Origin: Apiospora phragmitis
Taxonomy: Eukaryota > Ascomycota > Sordariomycetes > Amphisphaeriales > Apiosporaceae
Assembly: GCA_038363925.1 (NCBI GenBank)
Contig: JAQQWL010000011.1
Location: 3,844,001 to 3,908,000, forward strand
Direction: 5' to 3'
DNA: 64,000 bases
Of this stretch, positions 34,087 to 46,000 are shown one piece after another; positions within the stretch are counted from its first letter, which is position 1; every line of letters starts with the position of its first letter. A model generated the notes under the pieces. The model did not search any database. It saw only the letters and a program-made list of their open reading frames with translations, and was not told where the DNA came from. Made by a program: the position numbers and the translations under genes.

Positions 34087-34540
34087 AAATGGCCAAGTGT
34101 CACTCGAAAAATTAAAACGATCTGGTGTGTATATAGTGTAATTTACTTTGAACAATGCGAGGTATGCAGCCACCTTATACAGCTGGTGCAATACTTGTCT
34201 GACATGGGGTTTGGGAGGGTGTTCGGTGGCGTACGTCACAGCAATAGCGGTTATGCTGAAAACCCCTTGCTTGAGTGACATAGTGCAATATTTAAGGGGA
34301 TCACTGGAGTACTCGTGATTCGCGTATCATGAAGTTTCTTATAACCCTGCTGATGTCACCATGTCGAATGGTGTCGCATGGTTGGAGTTGTAAGTTGCGT
34401 GCCCCGTCCGCTTGGACAAGATACTCCAACAGCTTACCAGTCATTGCTTACACCAAGAATAAAGGTGAAGGAGATATTTATCCAGTCACATCCTGAACTG
34501 TCCAACCCAGCTGGAGAAGGTGCAAGCTTGTTAAGAAACC
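34087..34540. other. Intergenic
   Basis: No gene or repeat is recognised between the tandem photolyase and the next gene. Confidence 0.5.
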
Positions 34541-35656
34541 ATGGCGTCCCAAGCTGCACGGCTGCAACGCTTCAAGGCGGCCATGAAGAAGGTCTATGGT
34601 AGCTTCGAGGACACTGCGAACTGGCGTGTCCCACCTCTGCCCGGCAACTCGGGCCACCGTGGTCGATACTTGTGGACGGACGCGTTCGGGGTCGTCAACT
34701 TCGTGACCCTGCGATACGCGACAGGCGAGGAACGGTATCTGGAAGCGGCTAAGCGACTGGTACAAACCGTCCACGATACGTTAGGCAGGACGCGGGATGG
34801 ATCCTCGAGGCTGTCGGGCGCGTCGGACACGGAACCCCTGAAAGGAGGTCTTCGTATCGGCAAAGTCGACGAGGGCGGGCCCGACGGAGACGGGCAATAC
34901 CACCACTACTTAACCCTCTGGATGTTCGCCCTGAACTGCCTGGCAGTAGCATCGAAAGAAGTTCGGTATAACGATCTAGCCATCCGGCTGGCACAGGCTA
35001 TACACCCGTGCTTCATTGTAAAAAATAATGGCGTTGAAGAGCCGTCTATGGTCTGGAAGGTCTCTACCGATATGAGCCGTCCCCTTTCCCGCTCCAAAGG
35101 CCATCTGGACGATGTAATGGGGTACGTGGTCTTCGAGCGTTTGGACAGCGTGGCCCATTGGTTCGGACAGGGAGACGACCAACCGCTCCTTGCGGAGAAA
35201 GAACAATACCTGCATATGATGACGCGGTCCCGTCCTCTCCAGTCATCGACTGACATGTTGGACTTGGGCATGAGTCTCTGGTCAGCTCAGTTCCACAGCA
35301 GGCAGGGCGATGAGCTGCTGCGGGAACTGGGCACGCATGGGTCCAGTATCGCTCGGGAGATCTTCGTTGAGCAAAATGGGCCATGTTCTTCACTGCACAA
35401 AAGCGCCGGTAGGCGACTGGCTTTCCGCGAGCTGGGTGCCTGCCTGGGTATCAAATGCTATAGCAACGATGCAGATGTGGTAGCCAATGCCGATGCAGTC
35501 GTCGAGTTCTGGGAGAGCCATGCCGAAGAGTCGGCGCCGGATGACCTGATGGCAATTACACAGGTCATGTTGGCAGCCGCCTTGATACCTGGAGGTGAGA
35601 TCGTCGATCCTATTATATTTTTGCCACATAAATCGTTGAGGATCTGCCCAGTCTGA
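34541..35656 (+). CDS. Conserved fungal protein, probable (alpha/alpha) helical barrel
   Basis: A single open frame encodes 371 residues from a well-placed ATG (MASQAARLQRFKAAMKKVYG). Recognisable conserved stretches are HRGRYLWTDAFGVVNFVTLR, YATGEERYLEAAKRLVQTVH, LTLWMFALN and RLAFRELGACLGI. The alternating helical repeats with W/Y-rich turns resemble six-hairpin glycosidase-like proteins. I know of no assigned activity. The last 20 residues (GGEIVDPIIFLPHKSLRICPV) look atypical. A GTGAGA donor at about 35595 suggests that the real C-terminus may lie beyond an intron. Confidence 0.75.
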   Translation: MASQAARLQRFKAAMKKVYGSFEDTANWRVPPLPGNSGHRGRYLWTDAFGVVNFVTLRYATGEERYLEAAKRLVQTVHDTLGRTRDGSSRLSGASDTEPLKGGLRIGKVDEGGPDGDGQYHHYLTLWMFALNCLAVASKEVRYNDLAIRLAQAIHPCFIVKNNGVEEPSMVWKVSTDMSRPLSRSKGHLDDVMGYVVFERLDSVAHWFGQGDDQPLLAEKEQYLHMMTRSRPLQSSTDMLDLGMSLWSAQFHSRQGDELLRELGTHGSSIAREIFVEQNGPCSSLHKSAGRRLAFRELGACLGIKCYSNDADVVANADAVVEFWESHAEESAPDDLMAITQVMLAAALIPGGEIVDPIIFLPHKSLRICPV

Positions 35657-37318
35657 CCATGTCCCAGCTTTCGATCTGTCCTACCCTGACGGGCGAAAAT
35701 TGGAAGATTCTTGAGGATGTTCCATGATTCTCGGTCGAGAAGTATTCGCCACCCGTAACTGAGCCTGATGTTAATTACGCGAGACATGATTCGTTAGGGG
35801 GAAACAATGGCGTTGTTGAAGTCTTAACGAAGTCTTGAGGTGCGCGAGAATGGCGGTTCGAGACTCAAGCTACACTGTACGAGTCAGCAGGCAGTATACA
35901 GCATACGCATGGTAGCCACACTATAGTCGCCATCTGGCTGGGCATGGCATGACCCACCAGACATGTCGAAACGATCCGGCTTTCCCGCAGGGGGGATGGC
36001 TTATCTCTAGAAAACCCATTGCGATTTATCTGGCATGATATGTAGGTCAGCATGGGCGGAGCTTCCGTATCCATGCGGCATATCATCAATACCAGAGATG
36101 TTCCTTGGCAGCCAGTCAGCAGCCTTGATGCACTAGAAGGGCAGACTGGGTGAGAAACTGGCGAGGCCAATAAGCAAAAGAACTTGAAGTATGTAAGGTT
36201 ATTGGGTATGCAAGATCGGATTTCGATGCCAGGAATAGGAGGAGCAGGTCGGAATTCGATGCCACATGCAGGAACAGAAGCAAGCTCAGGCACAGGTGAC
36301 AGCCACAAGTGACAGGCAGGGGCAGGGGAGGCGGCGAGCCCACCCAAAGCTTAGCAACTAAAAGAAAGCCACCGAACCCCGCCAAGCCAGGCCCGACATA
36401 CATGTACTTAGATCTCGACTCCATCTACATATTCTTAGGCTATTGACAGCCTTGAAGAGACCTGGGCTCGCTTCCTTCGCGACATTCTCTCCAACGGCCT
36501 ATTAGTATGTTTCCTCTACCCCTGCCCTGCGGCGGTCCCAGAGATAGCTGGATAGGGAGCCGACCACATGTGATACTCCTGTCAACCACTCATAGCTTTG
36601 CAACCATACGTGGATATGCGATCGTATTTCTCCTGCGGATGCCACTCCGCTCTGCACTGTCTGCATCCCTGCTACCCAGCCGTGTAGGTTTGCAGCTCGC
36701 TGCTTTCCTCTGGCTTCGTGATGCTCTGGGCTCCTCCATCTGCTTATTGAGCCATATTGCTGTGGTTGGCACTCCTGTCAACCTGCATTGGGCCAGGGCC
36801 GTCTCTGCTAGAGCTCATGCGTCGACGCCAATTGGCTAACTCCGTCCAGGAAAGGCATGGCCGTGGCGTGGTCGCTCCAAGATATTGAAGCCTGTTGGGA
36901 GGAAGAACCGAAGCTAACGAAGCCGTGTTATTTACTCCCGACCTCTTTCTCATCCCACCACATGCGCTTGATAAGCCACTTACATGACAGGGCTTGGATA
37001 GTGGTGCCGGATGGACCTGATTTACCCCAGATGATGCTCTTCCCCCCTTTTCTTTGGTTGTCTTGGTGGGCTACCTACAGCACCTACCCTGGTAGGGGTG
37101 TATATTACAAACGCATCTTCCCGTCATATCCTCCTCGCCTTGCCGTGCTGGAGCCCTGTGGACCTTATGTGACTCGACTTTGCCTGCCTCTTCAACACCC
37201 TGGCCTTGGGGCACATTGCCTCACGTCGAAGTAGAAAGGGAAAGGGTTTTTCCCTCGTGCCCGTTCCATGGCCCCTCGAAGCTCAACATCACTTACACGC
37301 TAGCAACTCGAAGCCATC
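35657..37318. other. Intergenic, 1.6 kb
   Basis: Open frames occur on both strands but lack domains, signal peptides or plausible splicing. I see no RNA gene or repeat. Confidence 0.5.
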
Positions 37319-38643
37319 ATGGCGTCCGAAGATCGAAGCCCTGAATTGTATGCCTCCACCATATTCGGTCTGGCCATCGCCACCGTCACCGTGGCTCTTC
37401 GCTGCTATGTCCGCCTATTCATGTTGAAGGTATTCTCTTGGGAGGATTATCTGGCAGTCATTACCATGGTGCGGCCGCCAACTTGCACAAGATCTTCGCC
37501 TTGACGATGACAAGCTGACCAAATCCAGATTATCTTCGGAGTCTACGGTGCCTGCGTCCTCATGGCTATACAATATGGCGCCGGCAGGCATATTTTAGAT
37601 GTCCCGGCCGAGTGGTTGCCACATGCTTTGAAGGTGCATCCTATACATCCATCCATCTGCGCGTGGGGGACCTCCGAACTGACTATATAGAACAGATGCG
37701 TTGGCTCGGCGAATGGATCTACGTCGTAACATCCATCCTCGTCAAGATTACAGTTGCCGTTCTGCTCTTACGCATTTGCTCCAAGCCTTGGCATAAATCT
37801 GTCACCTATGCCACTCTAGCTGTGGTCGTTGTCTGGAACACGGTATACGCCTTCCTGGCGGCCTTTCAGTGTTTCCCGGTGCAACATTTTTGGGAACGAT
37901 TGGGTGACCCAAATGGAGGCCAGTGCCTGAACGAGGATATCATCACGGGGTCAACTTACGCCGCTGCCGCTGTCAACTGCTTGGCCGATTGGATATTGGG
38001 GTTGCTTCCCATCGCTCTGGTATGGAACCTAGAACTGAACAGACGGACCAAGGCCTCCGTCGCTGGCATCCTCGCGCTTGGCATCATGTAAGTCCACCAA
38101 ATCCAATGCCCGCTCTCTCCTCATCGAGGCATCTGATAACCGCTTCCCTCCCGATTATAGCGCATCGGCGGCGACCATTGTCCGCATCCCCTTTGTTTGG
38201 CAACTCACCCATGACAGCGACTTTCTGTACGTCTTTGTCGATTTCACCACTTGGAGCACCACGGAGCTCGCCATGGGTCTCGCGGCATCCTCCATTGCGA
38301 CGCTGCGGCCACTCTTTAAGAGGGTCCTCGGGGGCTCATCAGGCAATGTTTCTCATAAGGGCCGGGCCCCAACCGGCGGTCCGGGGCAACAGCCAATCGC
38401 TCCTCGAACAGGTTCTCCGGGATTAAGAGCTTGGTAATCCACCGGCGCGACGAGATCTCGATGGAGACGCCCATGCCCACCACCCCGACAGGAGCGGCAT
38501 CCACTACGCGCAGGAACTCGGCGATGTCAGCTACTATCGATATAGAGAGATTTGCCATCGCGCCCTGGGAAAGGAGCTTCATGAACGAGGAATGGAAGGC
38601 ACCATCAGACGGAAGTCCTGTCTCGGTCAGAGGAGCGGTATGA
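37319..38643 (+). CDS. PTH11-like integral membrane receptor (rhodopsin-domain family), one apparent frameshift
   Basis: Four exons can be read: 37319-37468, 37529-37633, 37696-38087 and 38161-38643. It is a multi-spanning membrane protein: YASTIFGLAIATVTVALRCY, WEDYLAVITM, IIFGVYGACVLMAIQYGAGR, WIYVVTSILVKITVAVLLLR, YATLAVVVVWNTVYAFLAAF with F/Q/C motifs, and TWSTTELAMGLAASSIATLR. This is the pattern of the fungal rhodopsin-like/PTH11 family, plausibly a surface sensor. The cytosolic tail changes frame between 38357 and 38437 (a base seems lost in the G/C runs at 38359-38386). The other frame continues NRSSNRFSGIKSLVIHRRDE to a TGA at 38641. Corrected length is about 376 residues. The ligand is unknown. 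Confidence 0.8.
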
Positions 38644-39043
38644 ATTTCTTAAGCCCATTCCCGCGCTTGGGAAAGGTTTGGAGTACCGGTGATGGGATTA
38701 CGGGCTATGTTAAAGCTTCCCTTTGTCAATAATGAGGGCTGATTTATTCAGTGCTTCCCTGGACGAACCTTGGCGAGCTTTGTAAAAAAAAAAAAAAAAA
38801 TACAATTAACCTGAACAAATACTTAGTTCCTGACAAACTCAAAACCCAACCATCGTGGGAAAAGTGTGAAATGAATTTTGACCACATTGAACCGAGAGGG
38901 TCAGCCTTCCACGTACACAATTACTTTGCAGCTGTTCCGTCGCCTCGCACGACAACATAAATTGCTGTTTTTGTTCATACATTCCTTGCAATCTACACAA
39001 ATCTTGTATTACTCTCCATATAAGCCATCTATATCTACCATGA
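38644..39043. other. Intergenic with A17 homopolymer
   Basis: A run of 17 A lies at 38784-38800. No gene is recognised. Confidence 0.5.
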
Positions 39044-39743
39044 ATGAGACCAAAGAGGTCTCGGGTAGTTCAAGCTCCCTGCCGAAGTCAGAAATATAAT
39101 AGCAAGTGCAGAACAGATTTCCCTATCAAAATTGTGATTCACGTCTCAGGGCTAATGAAGGCATTCCTTTTCTCATTAGTATCGGAAATACTGAGCCCCC
39201 TCAACTCGGAATTCTTTTTGTGGCCAGCAGGATTCAGCTCCAGAAAGGTGCCTCTTTGGGGGACAAGACCCCTTGCCGTTTCCCTCCTGCGTACAAGCAA
39301 GCTTGTCCATGCCGAGGCAGTCAGTATCATGTACGGGGGAGAACACTCTATACATTTGCCGTTCACCACGTAGCATCACTAGTCTCCTCCAGACCATCGG
39401 CACCCAAAACGCCAGCTTGATCAGGCGTGCTGCTCTCGGGTGGGACTGCTCCGACTTCCCTGCTACTGCCGACGAGTATGCTTACAGATCCCCCGACCGC
39501 CTCACCTCGGACTGCGGCTTAGGACTGTTTTTCCATGCCTGCGGCATATAAGCATGCAGCATGTGCATGGCAGCCGCGGCGGCGACGACGAGGCCGATAA
39601 AGTCCTACGCTCCGTTTGGGAATGTTAGACAGGGCTGGGAGACGGATATGGAGGGCACGATGCTGAAAACTGGTTGGTTCTTGGCGAAGACAGAGGAACG
39701 GGCTGAGAAGCATACGCGTGTCTTGCAATTCCGGAAGCGTTAG
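39044..39743 (+). pseudogene. Decayed or mis-assembled DUF7730-like gene
   Basis: One frame to about 39370 contains LLRTSKLVHAEAVSIMYGG, the classic DUF7730/F-box-like stretch (LLRTCRxIHxEAxxILYG). The next stretch, ITSLLQTIGTQNASLIRRAA, continues the same domain in a different frame, so one base seems extra near 39360-39371. That frame hits a TAA at 39549 and then stays open to 39743 (MCMAAAAATTRPIKSYAPFG...). No intact N-terminus is visible. It is probably a pseudogene, although consensus error may contribute, as elsewhere in this part of the window. Confidence 0.55.
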
Positions 39744-40231
39744 GTGACCGGATGAAAAGAGATGAGTCGGCTGGTCCATCCGACGGAAGGAGAGAAAAGG
39801 TGTATGCAACCAGCCTCAAGGTGCCACTCGATATGGAATTAAAACCGGTATATTTAATGAGCAAACACCGCTGCTCGTCTCGAATCTGCGTGCTGCGGAT
39901 AAGGGAAAGTTGATAGAAACATATCTTAAAAGAAAGGAGCAATGGTAGGAATTTTGCGTGTAAAAACTTGATCGATAAGTATAGGCAGATCAAAGCTATA
40001 TACTTCCAGTCTGTTCCTGACAATTATTGTATGCAAGGGTGACGGTATCCGTCCTAAGTCCGAACCACCCAGGACCCAGGTCCCTACCCCTATCGTCGAA
40101 GGAAGGTATGTGAACCAACTAACCTATCGTCTACACTATATATTTGATAGGTATGCAGCTGACTATCGCAGGCCAGTGTTCCTCACCGGCACTCGACGCA
40201 CTTTGGTCAAAAGATATGTACTGTAGGCATT
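39744..40231. other. Intergenic
   Basis: Nothing recognisable. Confidence 0.5.
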
Positions 40232-41340
40232 CTAGCAGGTCATGGGGCTAGGACCAGGGTTGGTATAGCTGGTAGGAACAGGCCAATATAGCTGGAAGAG
40301 GATACCGGCTAGAGACAGAAAAAAAGAACAATAAAGTGTTAAAACGTTGTCGCGCTAGTTTATCAAGAGCAGAAGCAGCGGGGCGTATAGCAGTGAACTT
40401 ACGGTCAGTTGCCTTGTACGCGCCGGGGAATGAGACGCCGGAGGGCGTCACCGTGCCGGTACCGCCCGTGACGTGGAGTTGGGCACATCCGATGTAGAAC
40501 TAGAGCGCAGATAAGACGTGTCAGCAAACGTATATCGTTAGTTGCTTGTGTGTACCACTGCCTCCTCGTCTCTCCAAGAACAAGAGGTTCTTGGCACGAG
40601 TAATTAGTAGTAGACCGACGACATACCTGTGCCCCGTCCACCGATCCGGCGCTGTGCAGCGCAATGTGCTCGACGCGAAGGAGGTAGTACCCGTCGGGCA
40701 AGCACCTGGGGATCTGCACGCCGACCTCCCTCTTACCCGCCGAGGGCCAAGTGACCTGCCCCCCCGGCGAAGCTGGGCCCGTCCTGGTAGATCTTGAACC
40801 AGACGTTGTCGGCGCCGTCGAAGGACTCGGCCGTGGCGCCCGCGGGGGCCTTGGCCATGTAGAACTGCAGGGGGCCCGGGTGGCCCAGGTCGGTGTCGAC
40901 GCGGAAGCCGACCGTGTCGCCCGCCTGGACGGCCTTGGTGCCGGCGGCCCCCGGCGACCTGGCCCCCGCCGTGTAGCAGCGCAGCTGGGCGTCGCTCACG
41001 TCTTGCACGGGGCCGTGCGAGTACTTGTTGGTCGTCTCGCGCACGAAGGACCAGTCGGCCTCGGTCTTGCCGTTGTAGATGAGGCCCGGGGAAGGTGTCT
41101 TAGGGGACGGAACGGGGCTTGAAGTCAGTTGGAAATGATTTACATGCTGAGCCATCCGGTCCTCCACTTTTAGTGAACTCCTTTTCCTTCTACACCCTCC
41201 TCCCTGCTTAATCACCACACGGCACAACATGTATAAAAATCTCGTAGATATTGCCCCAGGAGTACTGAAATTAAAGATGTATACGTACAGTGGGCGTTGG
41301 TCGCGGCGGCGAGTAAGCCGAGAGCCGTGATTGCCTTCAT
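40232..41340 (-). CDS. AA9 lytic polysaccharide monooxygenase (GH61), two apparent frameshifts
   Basis: Four exons: 41289-41340, 40627-41098, 40403-40499 and 40232-40308. The signal peptide MKAITALGLLAAATNA is followed by His1, split by intron 1, so the mature N-terminus is HYTFPGLIYNGK if one extra base at 41085-41091 is removed. The second copper histidine lies in LGHPGPLQFYMAKAP and the axial tyrosine in DGAQFYIGCAQLHV. A second extra base, in the C7 run at 40759-40765, separates KIYQDGPSFAGG from QVTWPSAGKREVGVQIPRC. The protein ends PGPSPMTC, about 231 residues, without a cellulose-binding domain. It oxidatively cleaves cellulose or related glucans outside the cell. Exact substrate is unknown. 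Confidence 0.88.
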
Positions 41341-42077
41341 GTTGTTCCAGGGGTGTTTACTTAGGCCAACCTCTTATTGCTATGTGGTATACTCCGTATG
41401 ATGAATGATTCAAGTTAAGGGCTAGAGACAACGATGTGGGGCACTATTCCTGGGGTAAAGATCTTCGGGCACGGGACATCTTTATACATACCTTCTTTTG
41501 ACTGGGATTTTGGTCTAGACCAGTTAGCTGTCGACCTCTGGGTTGGAAGGGCCTCTCGGCCAGTAGCAGCCTTTGAGGGTGAGGACCCAAGCAGGCGAAA
41601 ATGAAATGGAGAGCAGTGGTGGAATCCCCCAATGGGCACCAGACCATTTGATGCAAGTATGGCAACTTGGCGCCTTTCTTGGGAGCCTGGTGATGGTTGG
41701 CAGAAAGCCGGAAAAGGCATAATACAAGAAAATAACTGGTCCGGCTGTCCGCTCTATGACCCGGCGGAGAGCACTGCAGCGGCCGTCCAATATAGGAGAC
41801 ACAAGATGGCTTGGCTAGATACCATCCCGCTTGGGAACGGAGCCAAGACCGAATAGTACGGAACAGGAAGGAGTCGAAGATAATGCACCTATCAAAACGA
41901 CTCTCCAGCTGAGAATATCAAACAGGATGTGATACACCTTCAATATGGGATGGACGATTTTTGGCTTTCGATCTTGGAAGGCTTTTTCTTCTTCTTCTTC
42001 CTTTTCCGTTTCCCAATCTTCTGATTCAATTATTTGATTACATATTACTGTCCCATATCCCCTTGTACATGACCAAA
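41341..42077. other. Intergenic, LPMO promoter side
   Basis: No recognisable gene. A CT-rich stretch lies at about 41985-42012. Confidence 0.5.
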
Positions 42078-44423
42078 CTAGGCAATGGTGCAGTTGGGCA
42101 GCCCAGCCTGGAAGGCGTCCGACTGCTTGATGAACTGCGGCAAGTAGTCCTGCGTCGTGTAGTTTGAGCTAATGTAGTAGGTAACATCGCTGCTGCTATA
42201 GTCCGAGCCGAGGATGGCTAGCACGTCGCTTTCGATGCTACGCCTTCTGTTAGCCTTGCATGCCTCGCTTCAAGGAGGGAGAGAAGCTGGAGGCAAAGGT
42301 CGGTTGGTTACTTACAAGTCAACAAAAACTACATCGGCGGTATCGGTGCAGCCTTCGGCCCCGAAGCCGGCCACACCCTGGAAGAAGTCAGGGATGCTAT
42401 AGTTGGGGATTCGGCTGTGCATGGTATCGTCGCCGTCGGTCCCAAAGTCGTCTGATGTGGTGTATCCGGGTACCAGATCAACTACTTGGCGCCTTGTGAC
42501 GGCGTCAAAGGCGTGATCGTGGCTGGACTCGTCTCTCAGTCACGAGAGGTGCGACGATGGGGTCGACGCAGATGTCGCGCTCTACACGCATGGATCCAAT
42601 GTTGCGCTTCTGACTGGCACCTGCTTTGTTCAGCTTGTCGAGGAGTGTGGCTGCCTTGCTGCAGGGCACTTCGGGGATGTAGAACAAGGCGTCACGGAAT
42701 GGCGACACGATGAAGAAGTCATCATACGTGAAGGGACCTTTGTGCATGTCGAAACGAATCCCACCAGTGTTTGAGATGATGTAGCGTGGGATATCCTTCC
42801 TCGTCTCGTTGACTACGACTTCGGCCAGTGCTTGCGACAGCAAAAGGAAGATATTGTCGGGGCTATCGAACGGCGCGCAAGTCATGCAATAGTCCTTGGG
42901 CGTGCAGCCATATACCTCGGCCAATTTCAGCTGATTGCGAGATTTGGTGATTTCCGCCGTCGTCGTCAGACCGCTGTTGTAGTCGAACTCCTCGTCATCC
43001 TGGTTGCCCAAAGCATGGAACTCAAAGGTGGCACGGTTCCAATCCAGGTATCTCCGCGAGTACACGAACGGGGAAGTAGAGTTGGCAGTGGCCTTGCGAG
43101 TAGGATTTGGCACACCTCGAGGATTGGGGGAGATGCCGGTCCAGGCACTGTTGCATTTGCTAAATCCACTCATGGATACCCAACCCAGAGTCTCGCAGTA
43201 TCGACCTGTATTATTGTCAGAAATGAGGTCGGAAACCCGGGGTAGAAGGCCGGCAAACCTGACTCGAGAGCAGTGCTACTCTCGTCCAAAACCGCAAAAT
43301 CACGAATGTGAGTATGTCCACCAAAGATCTGAATGGGAGTACGCGGGTGATCTTGGCGAATTGCGTCATGGATGACACCGAAAGTGCCGCCCATCGACGA
43401 TCTCACTGCGTTGTGGCCGAGCAGCAAGAACATATCGATCGGCTCTGTTGAGTTAAGAGCTTGCTTGAACCAATCCTGGGCAACCATTTCCTTTGCTTTG
43501 GTGACCTTGGTGACGTTTGTGTTTCCTGCAGCTTTTAGTCTCCTGATCCAGCGGTCGTGACATGAGAACTGCTAACCTGTGAAGTCGAAGAGGATGCCAA
43601 AAGCCATGATACGAAGGCCATGTTGCGTAGTGAAGTACTTATACTGCTTGCCAATGTACTCGAATTCGTTGGTACTGGGGTTGAGGATCTGGACATTGGA
43701 AGTCAAGTATTTATCACCCCTATTTTTTATATGTTAACATGTAGTTCTTCAAAGGTCTCATAATCGCGACGCCTTCCAGTTGCAGCCTGTCACTCACCAT
43801 AGCTTGGCTATCCCATCGAAGGTCTGATAGGCTACTTCGGCAAGGTATAGTTCATGGTTCCCGATGGTTAAGAGATCGTAATTGAGCCTCTCAAAAATCT
43901 TCATGGAGATCTCAGCGTCAGGAGTTGTGGCATCGGACAATCCGTTCCCATCGTGAAGATCGCCTGTCTAAAGTCAGATCTACGGGCTTCTCGATCTTGG
44001 TAACTTGGACAGATTGACTGACCAGTATCGAAGAGAAGCAAGTCGACGCCCATGTTGCCAGCCTGGTGCTTTAAATGGTTTGTGAAGGAGACGACGTCGC
44101 CCCAGTCGGCACCATAGTTTCCCTCTTTCAGATGGCCTTCCAGCCACCCGTGCGTGTCGGTCTGTAGGAACGTTAGCTTGTCGAGCTCGATGCAGCTTTT
44201 CTTCGGGATATTGCCGAGACCGTACCGTATGAAGGAAGTTCACCTGACCCCATTCCAAAGCTCGGGTAGGGCCGTACGTCGCATTTGGTGCACCGGGCTG
44301 AATTCTCTTGACGTGGCGGACGTGCTCGACATGGCTGGTCGGGCCGTAGCAGCCACCACACGCAAGACAGCTGGGAATACCAACGGCCAAGCCCAAAAGA
44401 ACAAGACTACCGAAGTGCCTCAT
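42078..44423 (-). CDS. Secreted calcineurin-like metallophosphatase / 5'-nucleotidase family (one apparent frameshift)
   Basis: Seven exons: 44226-44423, 44023-44161, 43798-43963, 43577-43719, 43259-43525, 42316-43205 and 42078-42237. Introns are 51-78 bp. The signal peptide is MRHFGSLVLLGLAVGIPSCLA. Metal-binding motifs: TTDTHGWLEGH, FDTGDLHDGNG, LTIGNHEL, LLLGHNAVR and IFGGHTHIRDF. The C-terminal half resembles 5'-nucleotidase C domains (ISNTGGIRFDMHKGPFTYDD). The frame shifts near 42532-42537: VAPLVT must continue as RDESSHDHAFDAVTRRQVVD, so one extra base is present in the GAGAGA tract. Corrected length is about 653 residues. Likely extracellular or vacuolar phosphoesterase, distantly like yeast YHR202W. 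Substrate is unknown. Confidence 0.87.
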
Positions 44424-46000
44424 ACTGGTCACGGTGATACGGATGATCGGACGGAATGGATGCACGTTTGCTAGACAATCCAGTTGTCACCCAATATATG
44501 TAGGTATACACGAAGAACCGAGGGCCAAGCATTGCCAGGAAAGGTTGATATTTAAGGTAAAAGAAGAAAAAAAGTGATCGTACTCTCCCGTCCCAGCTGA
44601 GCATCATTCCCGCCTTGCCCTATATCCTCGATAAGCACTACATATAATAAGGTATGCAGGCTGTTCCTGCTGCTGGGGGCTATGGTTCTATCCCAGCTAG
44701 GTAACTTAATCATTGTATTCTTGATCCACAAAATCATTTACTGGCTTTTCATCAGCAGCCAGTAAGACATGAGAGAACCCTGGCTTGCCTCCGCATACAT
44801 ACTATTTATTTTCTCGGAGTTCGGGGAGGAGGAACCTCTGGAAGATAAGCAACAGGCCAAATGTGGGAGATGGGATTGGTTGGCGCTTTCCATAAAGAGT
44901 AGGTCATTGCAACCCCACATCAGCAACAACAGGGGGTTCCTTGTTAGTGTCATCGCTATATCCGCTATAGCCGGAGGGTGTCTGGCTTCTTTACTTTACA
45001 AGACCGCGGATGCATTTTCATTCACCTTTCACCTCGACCCAGAAAGAATGCAGAAATGATTCCATTGTTGTCCTATGCGACTGTGCGACGAGGAAGAAGG
45101 AAACTAGGCTAGGAAAGAAACTGTGAGTGCACATCATGCTTGTCCAGGCAACAAGTAGGGCACATTGAGAAATGCACCCTCGGCCCTTATGCTGGGACAG
45201 AGGCACGGATATGTAAGAAAAAGGGAAAGAAAACGCAACGCATATTTCTGATGTGTCCATATCACCGAGTGACACAGTACGGTGCGTCTACCCTTAGCCA
45301 TCAACAGGCCAAGGGCTATCACTACTCCCGTGATGGGAACATAGCAATGAGATGTCCCACTACTAATGTGATCGACGACGGCCTCGTCACTCCGGCATGG
45401 AGAAAGAAGGAAATGAAGGAAAACCAAATGAAATGCAACGCAAAGGGAGGGGGGTCGTCATGTTTCGCCACCCGAGTACAACCGTTCCAACCAATCTTTC
45501 CATCGTCCTCCGAATGCTCGCACGCGTTCTAGTAAGTCGAAGTTCAGGGGTCGAGACGTAGGCGTATGAAAGGCTCCTGTGATGCAGGCATGTCAGCTGA
45601 TTTCATCCAATCCAATCCTCTTATTGTGAATCTCACTTACGAAAGACAGACGTCATGAATGGATGATCGGTGTTCTCCTTTGGGTCTTGGCAACGATCAG
45701 AACCCTCCTTGGGGTATCTGTGGTTGTTAGCATGTCCCTACCAGGGAATAATGGCAATCTTCACTCACCATGTACAGAAGAGAAATAGGGAAATATCGCG
45801 ATGTCAGATGAGAATCGCCGCGAAACTGTCGCAGAGTTACATAGGAGTCGCCGAGTAGGAGTCACCGAGTAGCAATCACCGAGAGCTCAACGTCGAAAGA
45901 CCCAAGAGCCAGAACCACAAGATAGGGTGTGTCTGTTTATTTGAGGTCAGAAGGGCAGTTTCCTTACCTTTGTTAAGTCACTTACCGAAGCGCATGGCCT
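44424..46000. other. Intergenic with a short minisatellite
   Basis: No recognisable gene. Open frames at 44769-45059 and 45140-45532 lack coding character. A three-copy 14-bp repeat lies at 45843-45884. Confidence 0.45.
45843..45884. repeat. Minisatellite, three imperfect 14-bp units
   Basis: The unit reads AGGAGTCRCCGAGT, with the third copy diverged (AGCAATCACCGAG). It is a short tandem repeat in an intergenic region. Confidence 0.65.

Noticed and set aside
33301..34281. Long minus-strand open frame opposite the photolyase (326 codons)
   Set aside because: It mirrors the GC-rich codon pattern of the photolyase, whose protein is unmistakable; no domain is visible in the antisense product.
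44769..45059. Possible small membrane protein (96 codons)
   Set aside because: Hydrophobic but no family resemblance, no splice support and no neighbouring context.
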